Part shown: piece after piece, positions 22,561 to 34,112 of the stretch | How positions within the stretch are numbered: the stretch's first letter is position 1 | Layout: the number at the start of each line of letters is the position of its first letter | Source: Phylloscopus collybita | Lineage: Eukaryota; Chordata; Aves; Passeriformes; Phylloscopidae | Direction: 5' to 3' | DNA length: 64,000 bases | Assembly (NCBI GenBank): GCA_027886175.1 | Contig: JAJNNQ010000075.1 | Span: forward strand, 2,025,001 to 2,089,000 | The notes under the pieces: model-generated | What the model was told of the DNA's origin: nothing | The model's database searches: none | Seen by the model: only the letters and a program-made list of their open reading frames with translations | Made by a program: the position numbers and the translations under genes

Positions 22561-23127
22561 GAAATTTCACTTGCACTGAGATTGTGATCGTGGGCGTGCT
22601 GGTGTTCATGTTCTTATGGGGAAGATTTAAGATTTTGTTTCCCACTTGGAAATGAGATGATTTCTGCTGAGGAAATCAAATTGATGATGGATGGGATTTG
22701 GGAGATGCAGCTCTTGAACCTTTCACCTGCTACTCCACTACCCCTTTGGCCTTGTCCCTTTTTTTTTTTTTTTAAATACCTGCAAGTAGATAAATATAAA
22801 AATGGGAAATAAATAAAACAGTTTACTGGAACATAGCCAGCTGTTCTCCACAGCAGAAAGGATTAAAGTGCACCTAGCTCTTAGACCCTCTGTGGTCTGG
22901 AAAATGATTCCTTTTATTTCAAAGCAGATACCCTACATAAGGTTCTTGACTCCATTAAAGGTTGCAACCAGTGGCACCAGGCAAGAAAAACAAGCTTGGT
23001 TTCTGCTGCCTGTGGGCAGTTTTGTAACCACCAACTGTGATGGTACCACTGCTGTTCTCCCCTGCTGGAGCTGTTGAATGGCCCTTGGTGTAAGTCATGT
23101 CCAGGGAGAGAAATATCTTGAGATGGA
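22561..23127. other. No recognised gene
   Basis: Unique DNA with a T16 tract at about 22759-22774. Nothing recognised. Confidence 0.5.
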
Positions 23128-23490
23128 ATCGTAGAATCATGGAATCATTAAGGTTGGAAAAGACCTTTAAGATTGTCAAAGTCCAGCCTTTGAATGAACA
23201 CCACCACACCCACCAAACCACATGGTAAAGTGGCACATTTGCTCATTTTTTGGACACTTCCAGGGATGATGACTCCTCTGCTTCTCCGTTCCAATGCTTT
23301 ACCTCTCTTTCGGTAGGAAATTTTCCTTATATCCAACCTGAATTTCCTGTGGCACAACTTAAGGCCAGTAGTACCCCTTGTCCTGTCACAGGAAGCCTGG
23401 GAAAAGAGGCTGACCCCCACTTCACCACAGCCTGCTCTCAGGTAGTTGTAGAGAGCAATAAAGTCTCCCCTGAGCCTTCTTTCCACTTTA
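23128..23490 (-). mobile_element. CR1 LINE fragment, 3' end with end of ORF2
   Basis: AATCGTAGAATCATGGAATC, TTAAGGTTGGAAAAGACCTT, CCAAACCACATGGTAAAGTG, then CCTTGTCCTGTCACAGGAAG and TAGAGAGCAATAAAGTCTCC. The minus strand still translates to a recognisable CR1 ORF2 C-terminus (a [11 protein letters not shown] segment, then KFRLDIRK), now broken. Same subtype as 3111 and 27192. Confidence 0.93.
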
Positions 23491-24370
23491 GACACCAGCA
23501 AGACGATGGTGATTGCTGGAGAACAACATTATGAACTCACAGGACTTTATTGTTCAAATCAAAATAGGGAGAAGTAGTGTATATGATTGGCTGGGTGTAC
23601 TTTATTAATTTGTGGTTTGCTTGTTGTTTTCCAGAGTGTGAATTGGCAGGATTTTTCTTTAAATCCTGTTTGAACTTGGTTATCCTCAATTGCTTCCTCT
23701 AAAAATTTCTCTGAGCTCATATCATGATCCATTGTTTGTGAGTGCTTCACTGCCGGTAGCAGAGATCTGGAAATGGAAACATTTTCCCTGGAAATGTGAG
23801 TGCTGCTGCACACTCGTGTTGTCTGGCTGGACAGACAGGAGTTGCAGATCTAGGTTGCTCTTGACCTTGTGGTAGGATGTGCCTCGCTGTTTACTGAACC
23901 TGGCTGCTGCTATGAATGATCCTGCTACTAAATGGATTTGGGAGAGAGTTGCAGAAAGCAGGGTGGCAGGAAGGTTCCCAGAGCAAGGCAGCAGCCCTTG
24001 GGGATATTTTCTCAGAAATTTGGTCCTTGCCTTGCTTTTGTCGTTGGCTTGTTTCGTGTGTGTTTTTATTTTACTCTGAAGTTCGTTGAAGGCTTTGCTG
24101 GAAGAGCCCCTTCAGCCATAACCTTTAAAACTGCCACGTGAAGTACGGTGGCAGTCAGAAAAGCCACTCTCTGGAAGTGACACGGTGGCATGCAGTCGAG
24201 GATTTCATCCCTCTCCCTTCTTTTTTTTGTGCAATGAAAATCTGAATTTGATTTGTGATTGCCCCACCCCTTTCTACAACACCAGTGCTCCACATCCACC
24301 CTGGGATCTTCTCCGTTCTTCCCAGGAAGTTCCAGGCAAAGCATCTGGACCTTCCCATCTCCTTTGTGGC

Positions 24371-24374
<4 letters not shown>
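23491..24374. other. No recognised gene
   Basis: Unique DNA. A short imperfect palindrome, CTGCCAC...GTGGCAG, with an internal E-box CACGTG lies at about 24130-24153. No family assigned. Confidence 0.45.

Positions 24375-24434
<60 letters not shown>
24375..24434 (-). repeat. T60 homopolymer, possible retroposed poly(A) tail on the minus strand
   Basis: Sixty uninterrupted T. On the minus strand it is A60, preceded 15 nt upstream by AATAAA (plus-strand TTTATT at 24450-24455), the spacing of a natural cleavage and polyadenylation site. This is what the tail of a processed retrocopy would look like. No parent gene was recognised. Confidence 0.6.
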
Positions 24435-25260
24435 CTCTCAAAGGAAAAGTTTATTTCTCTGACTCAGAGGAAGGGCAAGTGTGTTTGGTAAATGCATCTT
24501 GCACAGCCTGACTTTTGGTCACGCATGTCCAGTGGCACCAGCATCCAAGCAGCCCTAAATCCTGCAAAACTCACCCTGGAAGAACAACCCCCTCCACCAC
24601 CTTGACATGTTTATCAGTTCTTCTCTGACTAAAGCTTGGCTCTGCTTCATCTGCATCATTCTTGGCCAGAGGGAGCAGGACATCTTTCCATTGTCCAGTC
24701 AGTGAAGCTGTGAATGTCCAGGACAGGCAGCTCCTGGTGCTGGAGGTGTGGGGGGCTGGAGCTGAGCTGGTGAAGCCCTCGGGAGAGGCAGGAATTATTC
24801 ACGACAGGATCTCTCTGTCCTTGTCCCCTGCAGCTCTGTAATAGATTGGCTTAGGTGTTATAATTGCATCACACCTCCCTCCCCTTTCCATTTCCCTCTC
24901 TGCTCCTTCCACCCTTCTTCAGTGTTTAATTTATGCAAGTTCTGCTGCAAAGGAAACTCAGAATTAAAGAAACAGGAAGGGAATCCCATTGCTCCTTGCA
25001 TCATTCCCACCCATATTTTGAGAAATGATGTAAAATCTTGCCATGAACCATGCAGTTTTTCGCTGCAAAGCAGAGCTTTCTAAATGCAGCCAGTGAATGG
25101 GGTAGGAAGAGAGATGGGATCTTCCCTTGCTCTGTGGGAGCATCCCAGATGACCAAGAATGAGGGGGAGTGGGGAGCAGAGGATCTGATTAACCTGGTAC
25201 TCCAACCATTATATTTGCAGACATTTTATTTGTTATGTATTATATATAGGGTATTATAAA
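24435..25260. other. Unassigned sequence next to the T60 tract
   Basis: If the T60 is a retroposed tail, the transcript-derived body would occupy part of this interval, read on the minus strand. No protein family was recognised in it. The right end of any insertion is unknown. Confidence 0.35.
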
Positions 25261-25412
25261 GCAGTTTGGGTTGGAAGGGTCCTTAAAGACCATCTAATTC
25301 CAGCCCCCTGCCATGGGCAGAGGTGCCATGCACTAAATCAGGCTGCTCAGGGCCTCATCCTACCTGTCCTTGAATACTTCAGGGATGAGGCATCCACAAC
25401 CTCTCTGGGCAG
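25261..25412 (-). mobile_element. CR1 LINE fragment, 3' end
   Basis: GCAGTTTGGGTTGGAAGGGT, AAAGACCATCTAATTCCAGC and CCATGGGCAGAGGTGCCATG. Minus strand; the terminal octamers are missing, so the 3' end is eroded. Confidence 0.9.
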
Positions 25413-26546
25413 TAACATGGCTTAGTTTATTTCTTCTGTCTCATCAGCAAGTTTTTAATTAATATGGAAGAGGTCCTAAATAAGGCTTTAATCTTTTTTG
25501 TTGGGTTTTTTTTTTTTTTTTTTCCCTTCCCTACTCCCCATTTGTCAAACTAAAACTGGTGAAAGCTTCAGGCCACGAAAGGTGTCCTGAAGATTGGGAT
25601 AGCAACTGGGCCAGGGATGGGATTTGCCTCTTTAATGAGTTCTTTTCCATCTCCAATCTTTTGCATGTTGGTCCAGCACCTTTAAGAAAATTCTGCTGCA
25701 GTGTGTTTATTATTTAACTCAGAATAACCTTTAATAATCTCTATAATTTTATATTTATGTGATACGTTTTATCTGGCAGCATCCTGTAACTCATGTATCA
25801 CATACAGAAGTGGTGAGACTGTCACAGAAAGAAACAACACACCAAGAATTGGATTTTCTTTTTAATTGAGGTGTCTAACCTTAATTACAGCAGGCTGTTG
25901 GTCCAGCAAACTTTTTGCTTGAGGAAGAAATCCATCGACAGCATTTTCACTTCGCTGAAAGACATAAAAATGAAACCTTGGATATTTTGTTCTTGTTTGC
26001 TAATGCAGAGAAATAACAACTTGGAGTATGAATAATGTAAAAGGCATGCAGTAGTTTGTGGGAGAAGTGAGTCAGTTCTGCTTGCTGAAGCAGGCTGGAG
26101 GTTCACCCAGAAAGAAGCACCTCTTGCTATGAATGAATGAGGGAAAATGTGTTTGGATGTTATTTTTAATAACAGACATGACATTCTTGAGCTCCTGGAT
26201 GGCCATGTGGGAATCCAAAGCGTGCGCAGAGGAAGAGGGACTGTGAAATGGGGCTGTTCAGTAGTAAAAAGTAGTAGTAGAGGTGCTCTGAAGTTCTGGA
26301 GAGGTTCTTATGGAAGTGAAATAGGGAGATTTTGCATTTTTTGGTTATATACCCACTACTGCATCTTCCCACCAGATACAGTGAGTTGTTTGTTTGAATT
26401 TTTTTTTCCTGGGTATCTAAGGCACAATACATAGACTGACAGTTTTCTCACTCATTAATTTATTGAATATGGCTAAAACTTGTGATATTTTCAGGGACAG
26501 AGAGGAAAGAGGGATGCTACAGTGACAACTTGGGGAGACTGGAATG
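25413..26546. other. No recognised gene
   Basis: Unique AT-rich DNA with a T tract near 25505-25523. Nothing recognised. Confidence 0.5.
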
Positions 26547-26705
26547 TTTTTTCTTTTTCTTTCTTTTTTTCTTTTTCTTTTTCTTTTTCTTTTTCTTTTT
26601 CTTTTTCTTTTTCTTTTTCTTTTTCTTTTTCTTTCTTTTTCTTTTTCTTTTTGTTCTTGTTGTTGTTGTTGTTGTTGTTCTTCTTCTTCTTCTTCTTCTT
26701 CTTCT
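26547..26705 (+). repeat. Compound microsatellite: (CTTTTT)n, (GTT)n, (CTT)n
   Basis: CTTTTT hexamers with a few slips (26547-26651), then about six TTG units, then about nine CTT units (to 26704). Three different units lie end to end. Poly-Phe and Lys/Arg open frames here are artefacts. Confidence 0.96.
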
Positions 26706-27191
26706 GGTCTGAGTGCTTGATCCAAGTGAGATTTAAACCATTCACTTCAGCTGAACATTTAGCTTCAGCATTCATGTCTTGGGGGTTTTTTGTGCATTAA
26801 AGGATGGTAAAACTACTAATTTTTATGCATGTGCTTGATTATTTGAACTCCTGAAATTGATTTAATTTTGAATGAAACGTTGTTGCACACAGGGTGTTTG
26901 GTGGCATCTGCATGGTCAGAGTTACCATTAAATTCCCTTTTCCTTCCTCTGCTCTGTAACCTGGTTGGTGGCTCTGGGGTGGAAACAGACAATGCCTGTA
27001 GGGCCAGGTGGGGGAGTAGATAAATATCATCAGGGGGATTTCATCCTGCTTTTGTTTTCTGTTTCCCTTTCCCTTTCTTTCTTCTTGTCCTCCATGGGAA
27101 GCCAGATGTGGGTGGAGAAGGCTGTGCACTTGGAGGCTGTTGGTTTAAGTGACATAGGATGGAGCCATGTGTTGCACATCCCTCAAGCTAC
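26706..27191. other. No recognised feature
   Basis: Unique DNA without recognisable elements. Confidence 0.5.
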
Positions 27192-27452
27192 GAGCAACAG
27201 GGCAAGAGGAAACAGCCTCAGGTTCTGCTAGGAAACATTTCTATTGGATATTAGGAAAAAAAAAATCTTCTTTAAAAGGATTGGAAGAGGCTGCCCAGGG
27301 AAGTGGTGGAGCCACCATCCCTGGAGGAATTTATCAGACATGTAGACGTGGCACGTGGGGATGAGGTTTAGTGGTGGCCCTGGCAGTGCTGGGTTAACAG
27401 TTGGCTTGATGATCCTAAAGGTCTTTTCCAACCTAAATGGTTCCATGATCTG
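27192..27452 (+). mobile_element. CR1 LINE fragment, 3' end
   Basis: GGGCAAGAGGAAACAGCCTC, TATTGGATATTAGGAAAAAA, GGCTGCCCAGGGAAGTGGTG and GGTCTTTTCCAACCTAAATG then TTCCATGATC. Plus strand, about 260 bp. Confidence 0.93.
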
Positions 27453-29185
27453 TCTGTCATGCTGTGGTGGTGAATGGAGGCCCAGTGTGAGGAAGAGGAA
27501 GAATTGGGGATTCCTGTTTTGAGAAGGAATTTGGGAGGACTGGTGCTAATGGATGAAACTCCTGATGGGGATGATAAAACCACTGCACTCATTTACTTAG
27601 CACAGGGTGAGCTGATAAAAGATGAGTGGAAGGTACCAGGTGTCAGAGAAGTCAGAATTTGTAGTGGAGTCTGAGCTGAAAATTGCAAGGTTTTGGTTGC
27701 TATGGGTTAGGTTTTTCAACCTTCCCCTAATGCTCTTTCCCATCTGGAGATTGCTGAGGACAAGGAAATCAAAACAGGTTATGAAGATTTTTTGTGGTCT
27801 GCACGAAAACAAACAAAAAGAAACTAACAAACCAAAACACCAAAAACCCTGCCCCAACCAATTAGCAAAAAACCAACCCAACCAAAAAAATAATCTTCTT
27901 GTATCCAATAATAATTTTCAGTGCTTTCTGCAGACTGTAGGCTACCACATTTAATAAGGAAAATGTGTTACAACCCACACGTGTAATCATGTGCTTCCTC
28001 ATGTTAGAGACATAATCAAGCATAAAATTACACAGAAATAAAATTTCAGGGAAAAAAAAAAAAAAAGGTGATGGTGGCATCTTGGAACAGGGAGACAATA
28101 AATTGCCAGGAGAGAAAAGGTATGTGTGCACTTCCAGCAGTGGACATGAAAACCAGCAGGACAAATTGCAGGAGGAATGAATGGATTCAGTAATTCTTGG
28201 CATTCTTGCATGGACATGGACTTTTCTTTGGGAGGTATCCTGTGGTCACACAAATGCATTAAAAGGCAGTAAGTGGGAATTTGACAACTTCTTGATGTTC
28301 TAGAAGAGAAGAAACTTAACTCTGTTTTAAATTTGTGAAATTCTGGGGTTAGAATTCCTGGACTTACTTCTCTGGAGGAAAGGACATTGTCCTGCACATA
28401 GCTAAAATGGCACTTAAATAACTTGATGAATGCCCATGTCTTAAGAATCAAAAGTGGTGATCTTGTGTGTGTTTGTATTACGGCCCATATCACCACTTAC
28501 AGGTAAATGTAACAGAGATGAATAATAACATTTTTCTTATTAGCTTTCTATTAGGGTGGGTGAATCTGAACTTGAGCAGTTAGCAGCACAGCAGATCTGA
28601 GCAGTCATCATTTGCAAATAGCCGAAATCAAAGCTGGGGTGAAAGCAGATTGGTGGATTTAATTTCATTTTTTTATCATATCTCTGCTGGTTTGTGCTGT
28701 TATAGTCTTTCAGGTTTGTTTGTTTGTTTGTTTTTGAGGTTTTTTTTGTATACAGTTTTTTGTAGCTCCATTTTGCCATATATTTTTTTAATCGGCAACT
28801 TGGGGATCCCAGGTGTTGCACAAACAGAGGAGAAAAAAGGAAAAGCAACAACTTCCATGTGGAATTATTCATTTCACATTGTGGAGAAATGTTTTAAAGA
28901 GTGCTCGTGTGTTGAGTATTTTGGTGTATTAAGAGAGGAAGGGATAGGTTGGAAAAGAGCTCTGCAAGAGGAAAATAAGGGAATTTGTCCTGTAAGGGAA
29001 TGTGGATCAAGTGGAAGATCAGCAGTGTCAAATCTCAGGAGAAAGGGAAAATTTCATTAATATGTGAGGCCAGTAGCAGGTCAGGAGAAGAGTTATAAGA
29101 ACAGGGCTAAGCCTTTGAACATGGTTGAACCTGAACTTTTTAATTTTGCTTTTGAGCTGCTGTGTTTTACACCTGTGGCTGCCTG
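27453..29185. other. No recognised gene
   Basis: Unique DNA with an A/C-rich stretch at 27800-27895 (AACAAACAAAAAG, ACCAACCCAACC units) and an A15 run at 28052-28067. A 66-codon acidic open frame at 27474 has no family support. Confidence 0.45.
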
Positions 29186-29410
29186 TGGTGGATCATTCCC
29201 CCCTTCCCAGCTGCATGAGAGGGGAAAAATGGGATAAGGGAGCTCATGAGTCAAGATACACACAGGAAAATCACTAACTAATTATCCTCATGGGCAAACT
29301 AGACTTGACTTGAGGAAAATTAATTTATTACAGATGAAAATACATTTGGATAGTGAGAAATAAAGATGAAACTGAGCCCACACCTTCCCTCCATACCTCA
29401 GGTTTTTTCC
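29186..29410 (-). mobile_element. Endogenous-retrovirus LTR fragment (ERVK-like)
   Basis: The plus strand reads AGGGAGCTCATGAGTCAAGA, then AATCACTAACTAATTATCCT, CATGGGCAAACTAGACTTGA, AGGAAAATTAATTTATTACA and AGTGAGAAATAAAGATGAAA. From memory this is the order of a common avian LTR family in inverted orientation. On the minus strand an AATAAA signal sits opposite 29324-29329. Degraded, ends uncertain, no internal retroviral sequence. Confidence 0.6.
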
Positions 29411-30272
29411 ATAATGAAGAAACCCAGGAGATATTTCAAGCCATGACCTAGAATAAAATCTGTCTTTCCAAATTTTCTTATTTTTCTGTAAATGTAAATC
29501 TCCCATTCTAATATTTTGAGGGGTTTTGTTTTGGTTTTCTTACTTTTTAAAATTTACTTTCTTTTTTTTTCCCTCCACGTGCTCTAATACTTCATTACAT
29601 AATATTAATGGTCTTATGTATTCTTGCATTAAATATATTTGTTTGTAGTTCTGCTTTCCTGAAAGAAACACCCTCCTAGGTGAGATATCAAGAATATTTT
29701 AAACTCCCATCATCAAACAAAATTTTGTGCAAAGACAAGAAAGATGCATGTTTGTAATACAATAATTTAGGTAGAGCAGTACTAATGCAAAGTTGAACAT
29801 GGTTGTTTCTTTGCATTCTATTTCTAAATTAAAAAAAAAAGATCAAACAGCAAAAAAAACCATAAACAAAAATTCCTTTTAATATTTAATGGAGAAGAGT
29901 AAGGCTGTGATGTATTTGTATAATTTAAACACTTTGACAGAGGGAGAAACAAAAATGGAATGTAAATAGCTCCTGGGGAGGAGGATGATTCCTTTTTTAA
30001 GGACTTCAGAAAGCAAAGCTGGAGTGTTGGTGACACTGCAGTGGACTCCAACCACTGGCTCAAGACAGGCCTCCAGGTGAGAGGTTACTGATCCAGGGAG
30101 GATGGCTTGGAAACCCTGAGAACCTCAGTGCCAAAAGAGAAATTTTTTTTCCTGGATTTATCTCACCTAAGCTCATCACTTTCTGCTGAAAATCAGTTTT
30201 CCACTTAAGTTGTCTTTGGTACTGCTTTCTCTCAGGAACTTCAGTTTTTCATGCCAAGGGAGCAAGTCCTAA
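29411..30272. other. No recognised gene
   Basis: AT-rich unique DNA. Nothing recognised. Confidence 0.5.
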
Positions 30273-30590
30273 GAATCATGGAATGGTTTGGGTTGGAAGG
30301 GACCTTAAAGATCATCCAGTTCTAACCCCCTGCCATGAGCAGGGACCCCTTCCACTGTCCAAGGTTGCTCCAAGCCCCATCCAGCCTGGCCTTGGACACC
30401 TCCAGGGATGGGGCAGCCACAGCTTCTCTGGGAAACCTGATCCAGGGCCTCACCACCCTCACAGGGAATTTATTCCCTAACATCCAATCTAAACCTACCC
30501 TCCTTCAGTTTGAAGCCATTCCCCCTTGTCCTGTGGCTCTGTACACTTGTCCAAAATCCTTCTCCATCTCTCTTGTAGGCCCTCTTTTCT
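30273..30590 (-). mobile_element. CR1 LINE fragment, 3' end (about 320 bp)
   Basis: GAATCATGGAATGGTTTGGG, ACCTTAAAGATCATCCAGTT, TGCTCCAAGCCCCATCCAGC, TCCAGGGATGGGGCAGCCAC and CCATTCCCCCTTGTCCTGTG. Low divergence, among the youngest copies here by eye. Confidence 0.95.
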
Positions 30591-32377
30591 CTGGATTCTC
30601 TTTTGATGCTTTGTTAATAGACTTAGTAGTAGAGTTGGACAGGATCAGACTATTCCAATGCCTAATCTATCCCTGTTGGACTGTTTTGGACACTTGTCCC
30701 ACCTCTGGAATTGGCTTGCATGGAATTTTAGCCTGATACCTTGTGGTCAATGAGGTTTTTAAACTCTGGTTTTCTGTGGTCACTCAAGATGATGCTCTGC
30801 CTCACAGAGGCATCATGTCATCAGTGTGGTGTGGTCTTGTGGCTGAAAACATTTCCTGAGGTTCAACAGACCACAGTTTCCATAAATCCATACTGATTTG
30901 AATATTTAACAACTGTCTGTCATGGCTGAGGTTTCCAGCAGTTGAAGTACCAATGCATTGAGTTGTCCCTTCCTTGCTTGTGAGAAGGGAAGTGTTAAAA
31001 TTGCCCATTACAGCCCAAAATTAAATAATTCTTCTTTAATAATTGAGTCCAGCATCAGCTGTTTCTTCTTCTTTTTCATCTTTCCTTTCTTTTTTTTTTT
31101 TTTTTCCTCTTCTCCCAGATTTGTTGTTAGGCTGGCAGGCCATTAATGAGCACAGTATTGCCTGCTTTACCCTTTCTCTTTGATTCCACGTTAGCTTTTC
31201 TTTTGGAATCCCCTTGATTCTTTCCAAATGGTGTCACAAATCAGCACTAATGAGCCAAATCGCTGCTTGTCCTGCTCTTTCACAGCTTTTTGGTGCTTGT
31301 GTTATCCAGGCTTGCTGGATTTAATCACATCTGAGCTGCTATTTTTGGGCTTTCCTGAGCAACTGATGGGGCGGACATTAATTTCCACTGACTTTTAGTG
31401 AAATTTTCTGTTTGAATGTTTTTCAAATATTTTCGAAAGGTGGAGATAATTTACAAACATTCCTGATTTATCTGAATTGTTCCTGAGTTCAGTCTCCTGT
31501 CCTGTACCAGCTCCACTGGGAAAATTAATTTTTGCCTTCACCTTTTTTTTTCTTAGTTATTTGGGTTATTTTTTTTTTCTTTTTTTTCTTTTGACTGTAG
31601 ATTTCTTGTATCATTTTTGTGGTGGTATTGTGGGGATTTTTGTGGAGTTTTTCTCTGGTTGGTTGGTTCTTCTTTTTTTTCTTCCCTGAGTGCATATGCA
31701 AACGTAAGGTTTTGGAGTGTGTTGTAGAGGTCTTTACACCATGTAGGAAGGGCTGTCATCTTCCCCAGCTGAGAATTGTGGATATCCAGAAAGGGTTTCC
31801 TTTGAAATTCATACATGTTATTTTTATCATCTCTTACACCCTTCTATTTTTATAAATAAATGCTTTTTTAAAACAGGCCTTTTAAAACCAGCAAGGTTCC
31901 AGACTTAATTTTTTGTTAAAAATTTTTGAGGTGGTGTTGTTGTTGTTGTTTTGGGTTTTTTGTTTGTTTTGTTTTTAAGAGAACGAGTTGTGTTTACCCA
32001 AACAGCCACTAATTTTCAGTTCTTTGATCAATTCCTCTATATCAAGATGAGGTCTATCACAAAATTCCCTATGAAAAACAAACTTTCTGAGGCAGGAGAC
32101 TTGTCAGCTGTAATGTTTAACAATTCCAGGGGTGTTTCAGCCCTGACAGCAGGAGGCTACAAGCAGATGCCGGTTAGATTGAAGTCCCTCAAGGAAGCAT
32201 TTTTCTTTACACTTCGTAAGCAAGTGCTGGTCTTTGGTGTGTTTGTCAGTGGTGTGGAAGTGCTGTCACGTGTGGGTTTGGGTTCTCTTGCTTTGTTGGT
32301 CACTCTTGAAGAGGTTAAAACATGGAAAAGTCATGTCCTGAGTATGCAAAGGCCTCTAAGGGTGTAGAATCAGGTGT
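30591..32377. other. No recognised gene
   Basis: Unique DNA with T tracts at 31090-31107, 31569-31590 and 31673-31681, and a short (GTT)n at 31934-31950. No family assigned. Confidence 0.45.
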
Positions 32378-32455
32378 AGAATCATTGAATGGTTTGGGTT
32401 GGAAAGGACCTTAACGACCATCTTATCCAACCCCCACCATGGGCAAGAACACCTT
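32378..32455 (-). mobile_element. Short CR1 3'-end fragment
   Basis: TAGAATCATTGAATGGTTTG, TTGGAAAGGACCTTAACGAC and CCACCATGGGCAAGAACACC. GTGTAGAATCA is duplicated just outside it (32363-32383). Minus strand. Confidence 0.9.
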
Positions 32456-33177
32456 TTTTGATGGTATCCATTCATATGTGGCTATCAAAACTTTCCTAAT
32501 GGGAAGACTTTGAGTATTTTGACCATCAAATGCTCTTTGAGGAGCTGATGGTGAAAGAACTCAGTCCTGTCTGAAAGGTTGGCAGTGATGTACTGAACCA
32601 ACCCTTTTTATGAAGTTCTTTCCTTTTCTGGTGGTTGTACTGAGCTGTAATGAAGTTTACATCCTTGTCGTCCCCACTGCCTGAAAAGGTCTGGGTTGAT
32701 TTAGTCATGAAATGCATCCAAGAATTATTCAAATGCTATTAAATTTTACTTCATTAAGTAAAAAGTTTGACAGGTTTCTGCAAAGGTTGGTGAATGTGGT
32801 TTCTGGGTTCTCCCATGAGTAAAACAACATGAGAGGCTGGGCTGGACTTTGATAGTTGAGAGTTCTGACAGATTTAGGAAAGGAAGATGCTCTCTTGAGA
32901 CCACAGCTTGAAGTTACTGATTGGTGTTCACCCTCTCCCGAGGATTTTGGGTTGAGGTTGACAGTCTTTATCTTTATTTGGGATTCTGGTGCCTCTGTTT
33001 GGTTAATTGCAAACTTGTTTTAGAGAGGATCAAGTAACAGGGAATTGCATATTGAGACTCACTTGACAAATCCAAGTATTTTAAAGAGATTCTAGAAGTC
33101 ATCTCATCTTTGAGTTATTTTAAAAGCTAATTAACATATAGAATTGAAATGACTATAAATGTGTATGTTGTAATTTT
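32456..33177. other. No recognised feature
   Basis: Unique AT-rich DNA. Confidence 0.5.
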
Positions 33178-33333
33178 CATGGAATCACAAAATGGTTTGG
33201 GTTGGAAGGGTTCTTTAAGATCATCTATCTAATCCCAATCCCCCCTTTCCATGGGCAGGGACCCCTTCCATCAGGTTGCTCCAAGCCTCATCCAGCCTGG
33301 CCTTGGACATTTCCAGGGATGGGGATGGGGCAT
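33178..33333 (-). mobile_element. CR1 LINE fragment, 3' end
   Basis: CATGGAATCACAAAATGGTT, TGGGTTGGAAGGGTTCTTTA and GCCTGGCCTTGGACATTTCC. Minus strand; followed 40 bp later by a T52 run. Confidence 0.92.
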
Positions 33334-33369
33334 GAATTTAAAATACAGAGATTGACATACACACAAAAC

Positions 33370-33372
<3 letters not shown>

Positions 33373-33424
<52 letters not shown>
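33373..33424 (+). repeat. T52 homopolymer
   Basis: Fifty-two uninterrupted T. Unlike the T60 and T41 tracts, no AATAAA lies just beyond it on the minus strand. Confidence 0.97.
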
Positions 33425-33428
<4 letters not shown>

Positions 33429-33574
33429 ATGGAGAAACTTGGGTGTGCAGAACTCCTAGAGAAGAGCTAGAGAATGAAATATCTGAAAACCCATCAGGCC
33501 TTCTCCTTGCAAGGAATGCAGCTTTCAGACTGTTCAGGTCTGAGGTCCTGGGAGTTTTTCAAGTTTAATTTACC

Positions 33575-34112
33575 TGTGTTGGCTTCCTTGGCAGGGAGAT
33601 TCTTCCTCTCAGCTTCATTCTTGTGAGACCTCCTGGAGTAATTTATCCAGGTCTGAGGTCCCCAACATACAAAAGACATGGACTTATTGATGTGAGTCCA
33701 GAGGAGAACATGAAGATGCACCAAGGGCTGGAGTTCCTCTCCTCTGGAGCCAGGCTGCGAGAGCTGCGAATGTCCAGCCTGGAAAAGGCTTCAGGGAGAC
33801 CTCAGAGCCCCTTCCAGTGCCTAAACTGACTCCAAGAGAGCTGCTGAGGGACTTTGGACAAAGGCCTGGAGTACCAGGACAAGGGCAAATGATTTCAAAC
33901 TGAAGCACGGGGGATTGGATATTAGAAAGAAATTTTTCCCTCTGGGGGTGGTGAGGCCCTGGCACAGGTTGCCCAGAGAAGCTGTGTCTGCCCCATCCCT
34001 GGGAGTGTCCAAGGCCAGTCTGGATGGGGCTTGGAGCAACCTGGGACAGTTGAAGGTGACCCTGCCCATGGCAGACAGAGCAGGGCTAGATTTACAACCT
34101 AAACTATGATAT
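33575..34112 (+). mobile_element. CR1 LINE fragment with broken ORF2 C-terminus (about 540 bp)
   Basis: It starts within the last part of CR1 ORF2: a translated stretch from about 33623 keeps spaced CR1 residues, including KMHQGLEFLS, ARLRELRMSSLEK and PFQCLN. It then runs through the 3' untranslated blocks GGTGGTGAGGCCCTGGCACA and CAGGTTGCCCAGAGAAGCTG to CTAAACTATGATATG. Stops and frame breaks make it non-functional. Confidence 0.9.

Noticed and set aside
24435..25260. Naming a parent gene for the T60-tailed candidate retrocopy
   Set aside because: No reading frame or 3' UTR I could recognise, so naming one would be invention.
26417..26800. Phe/Leu-rich and Lys/Arg/Glu-rich open frames
   Set aside because: Products of the CTTTTT/GTT/CTT repeat.
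27474..27674. Acidic 66-codon frame that might be an exon
   Set aside because: No flanking acceptor/donor pair in frame and no family match.
33575..34112. Annotating an active CR1 reverse transcriptase
   Set aside because: Only the C-terminal part is present, with stops and frame breaks. No CR1 here has endonuclease or a complete reverse-transcriptase domain.
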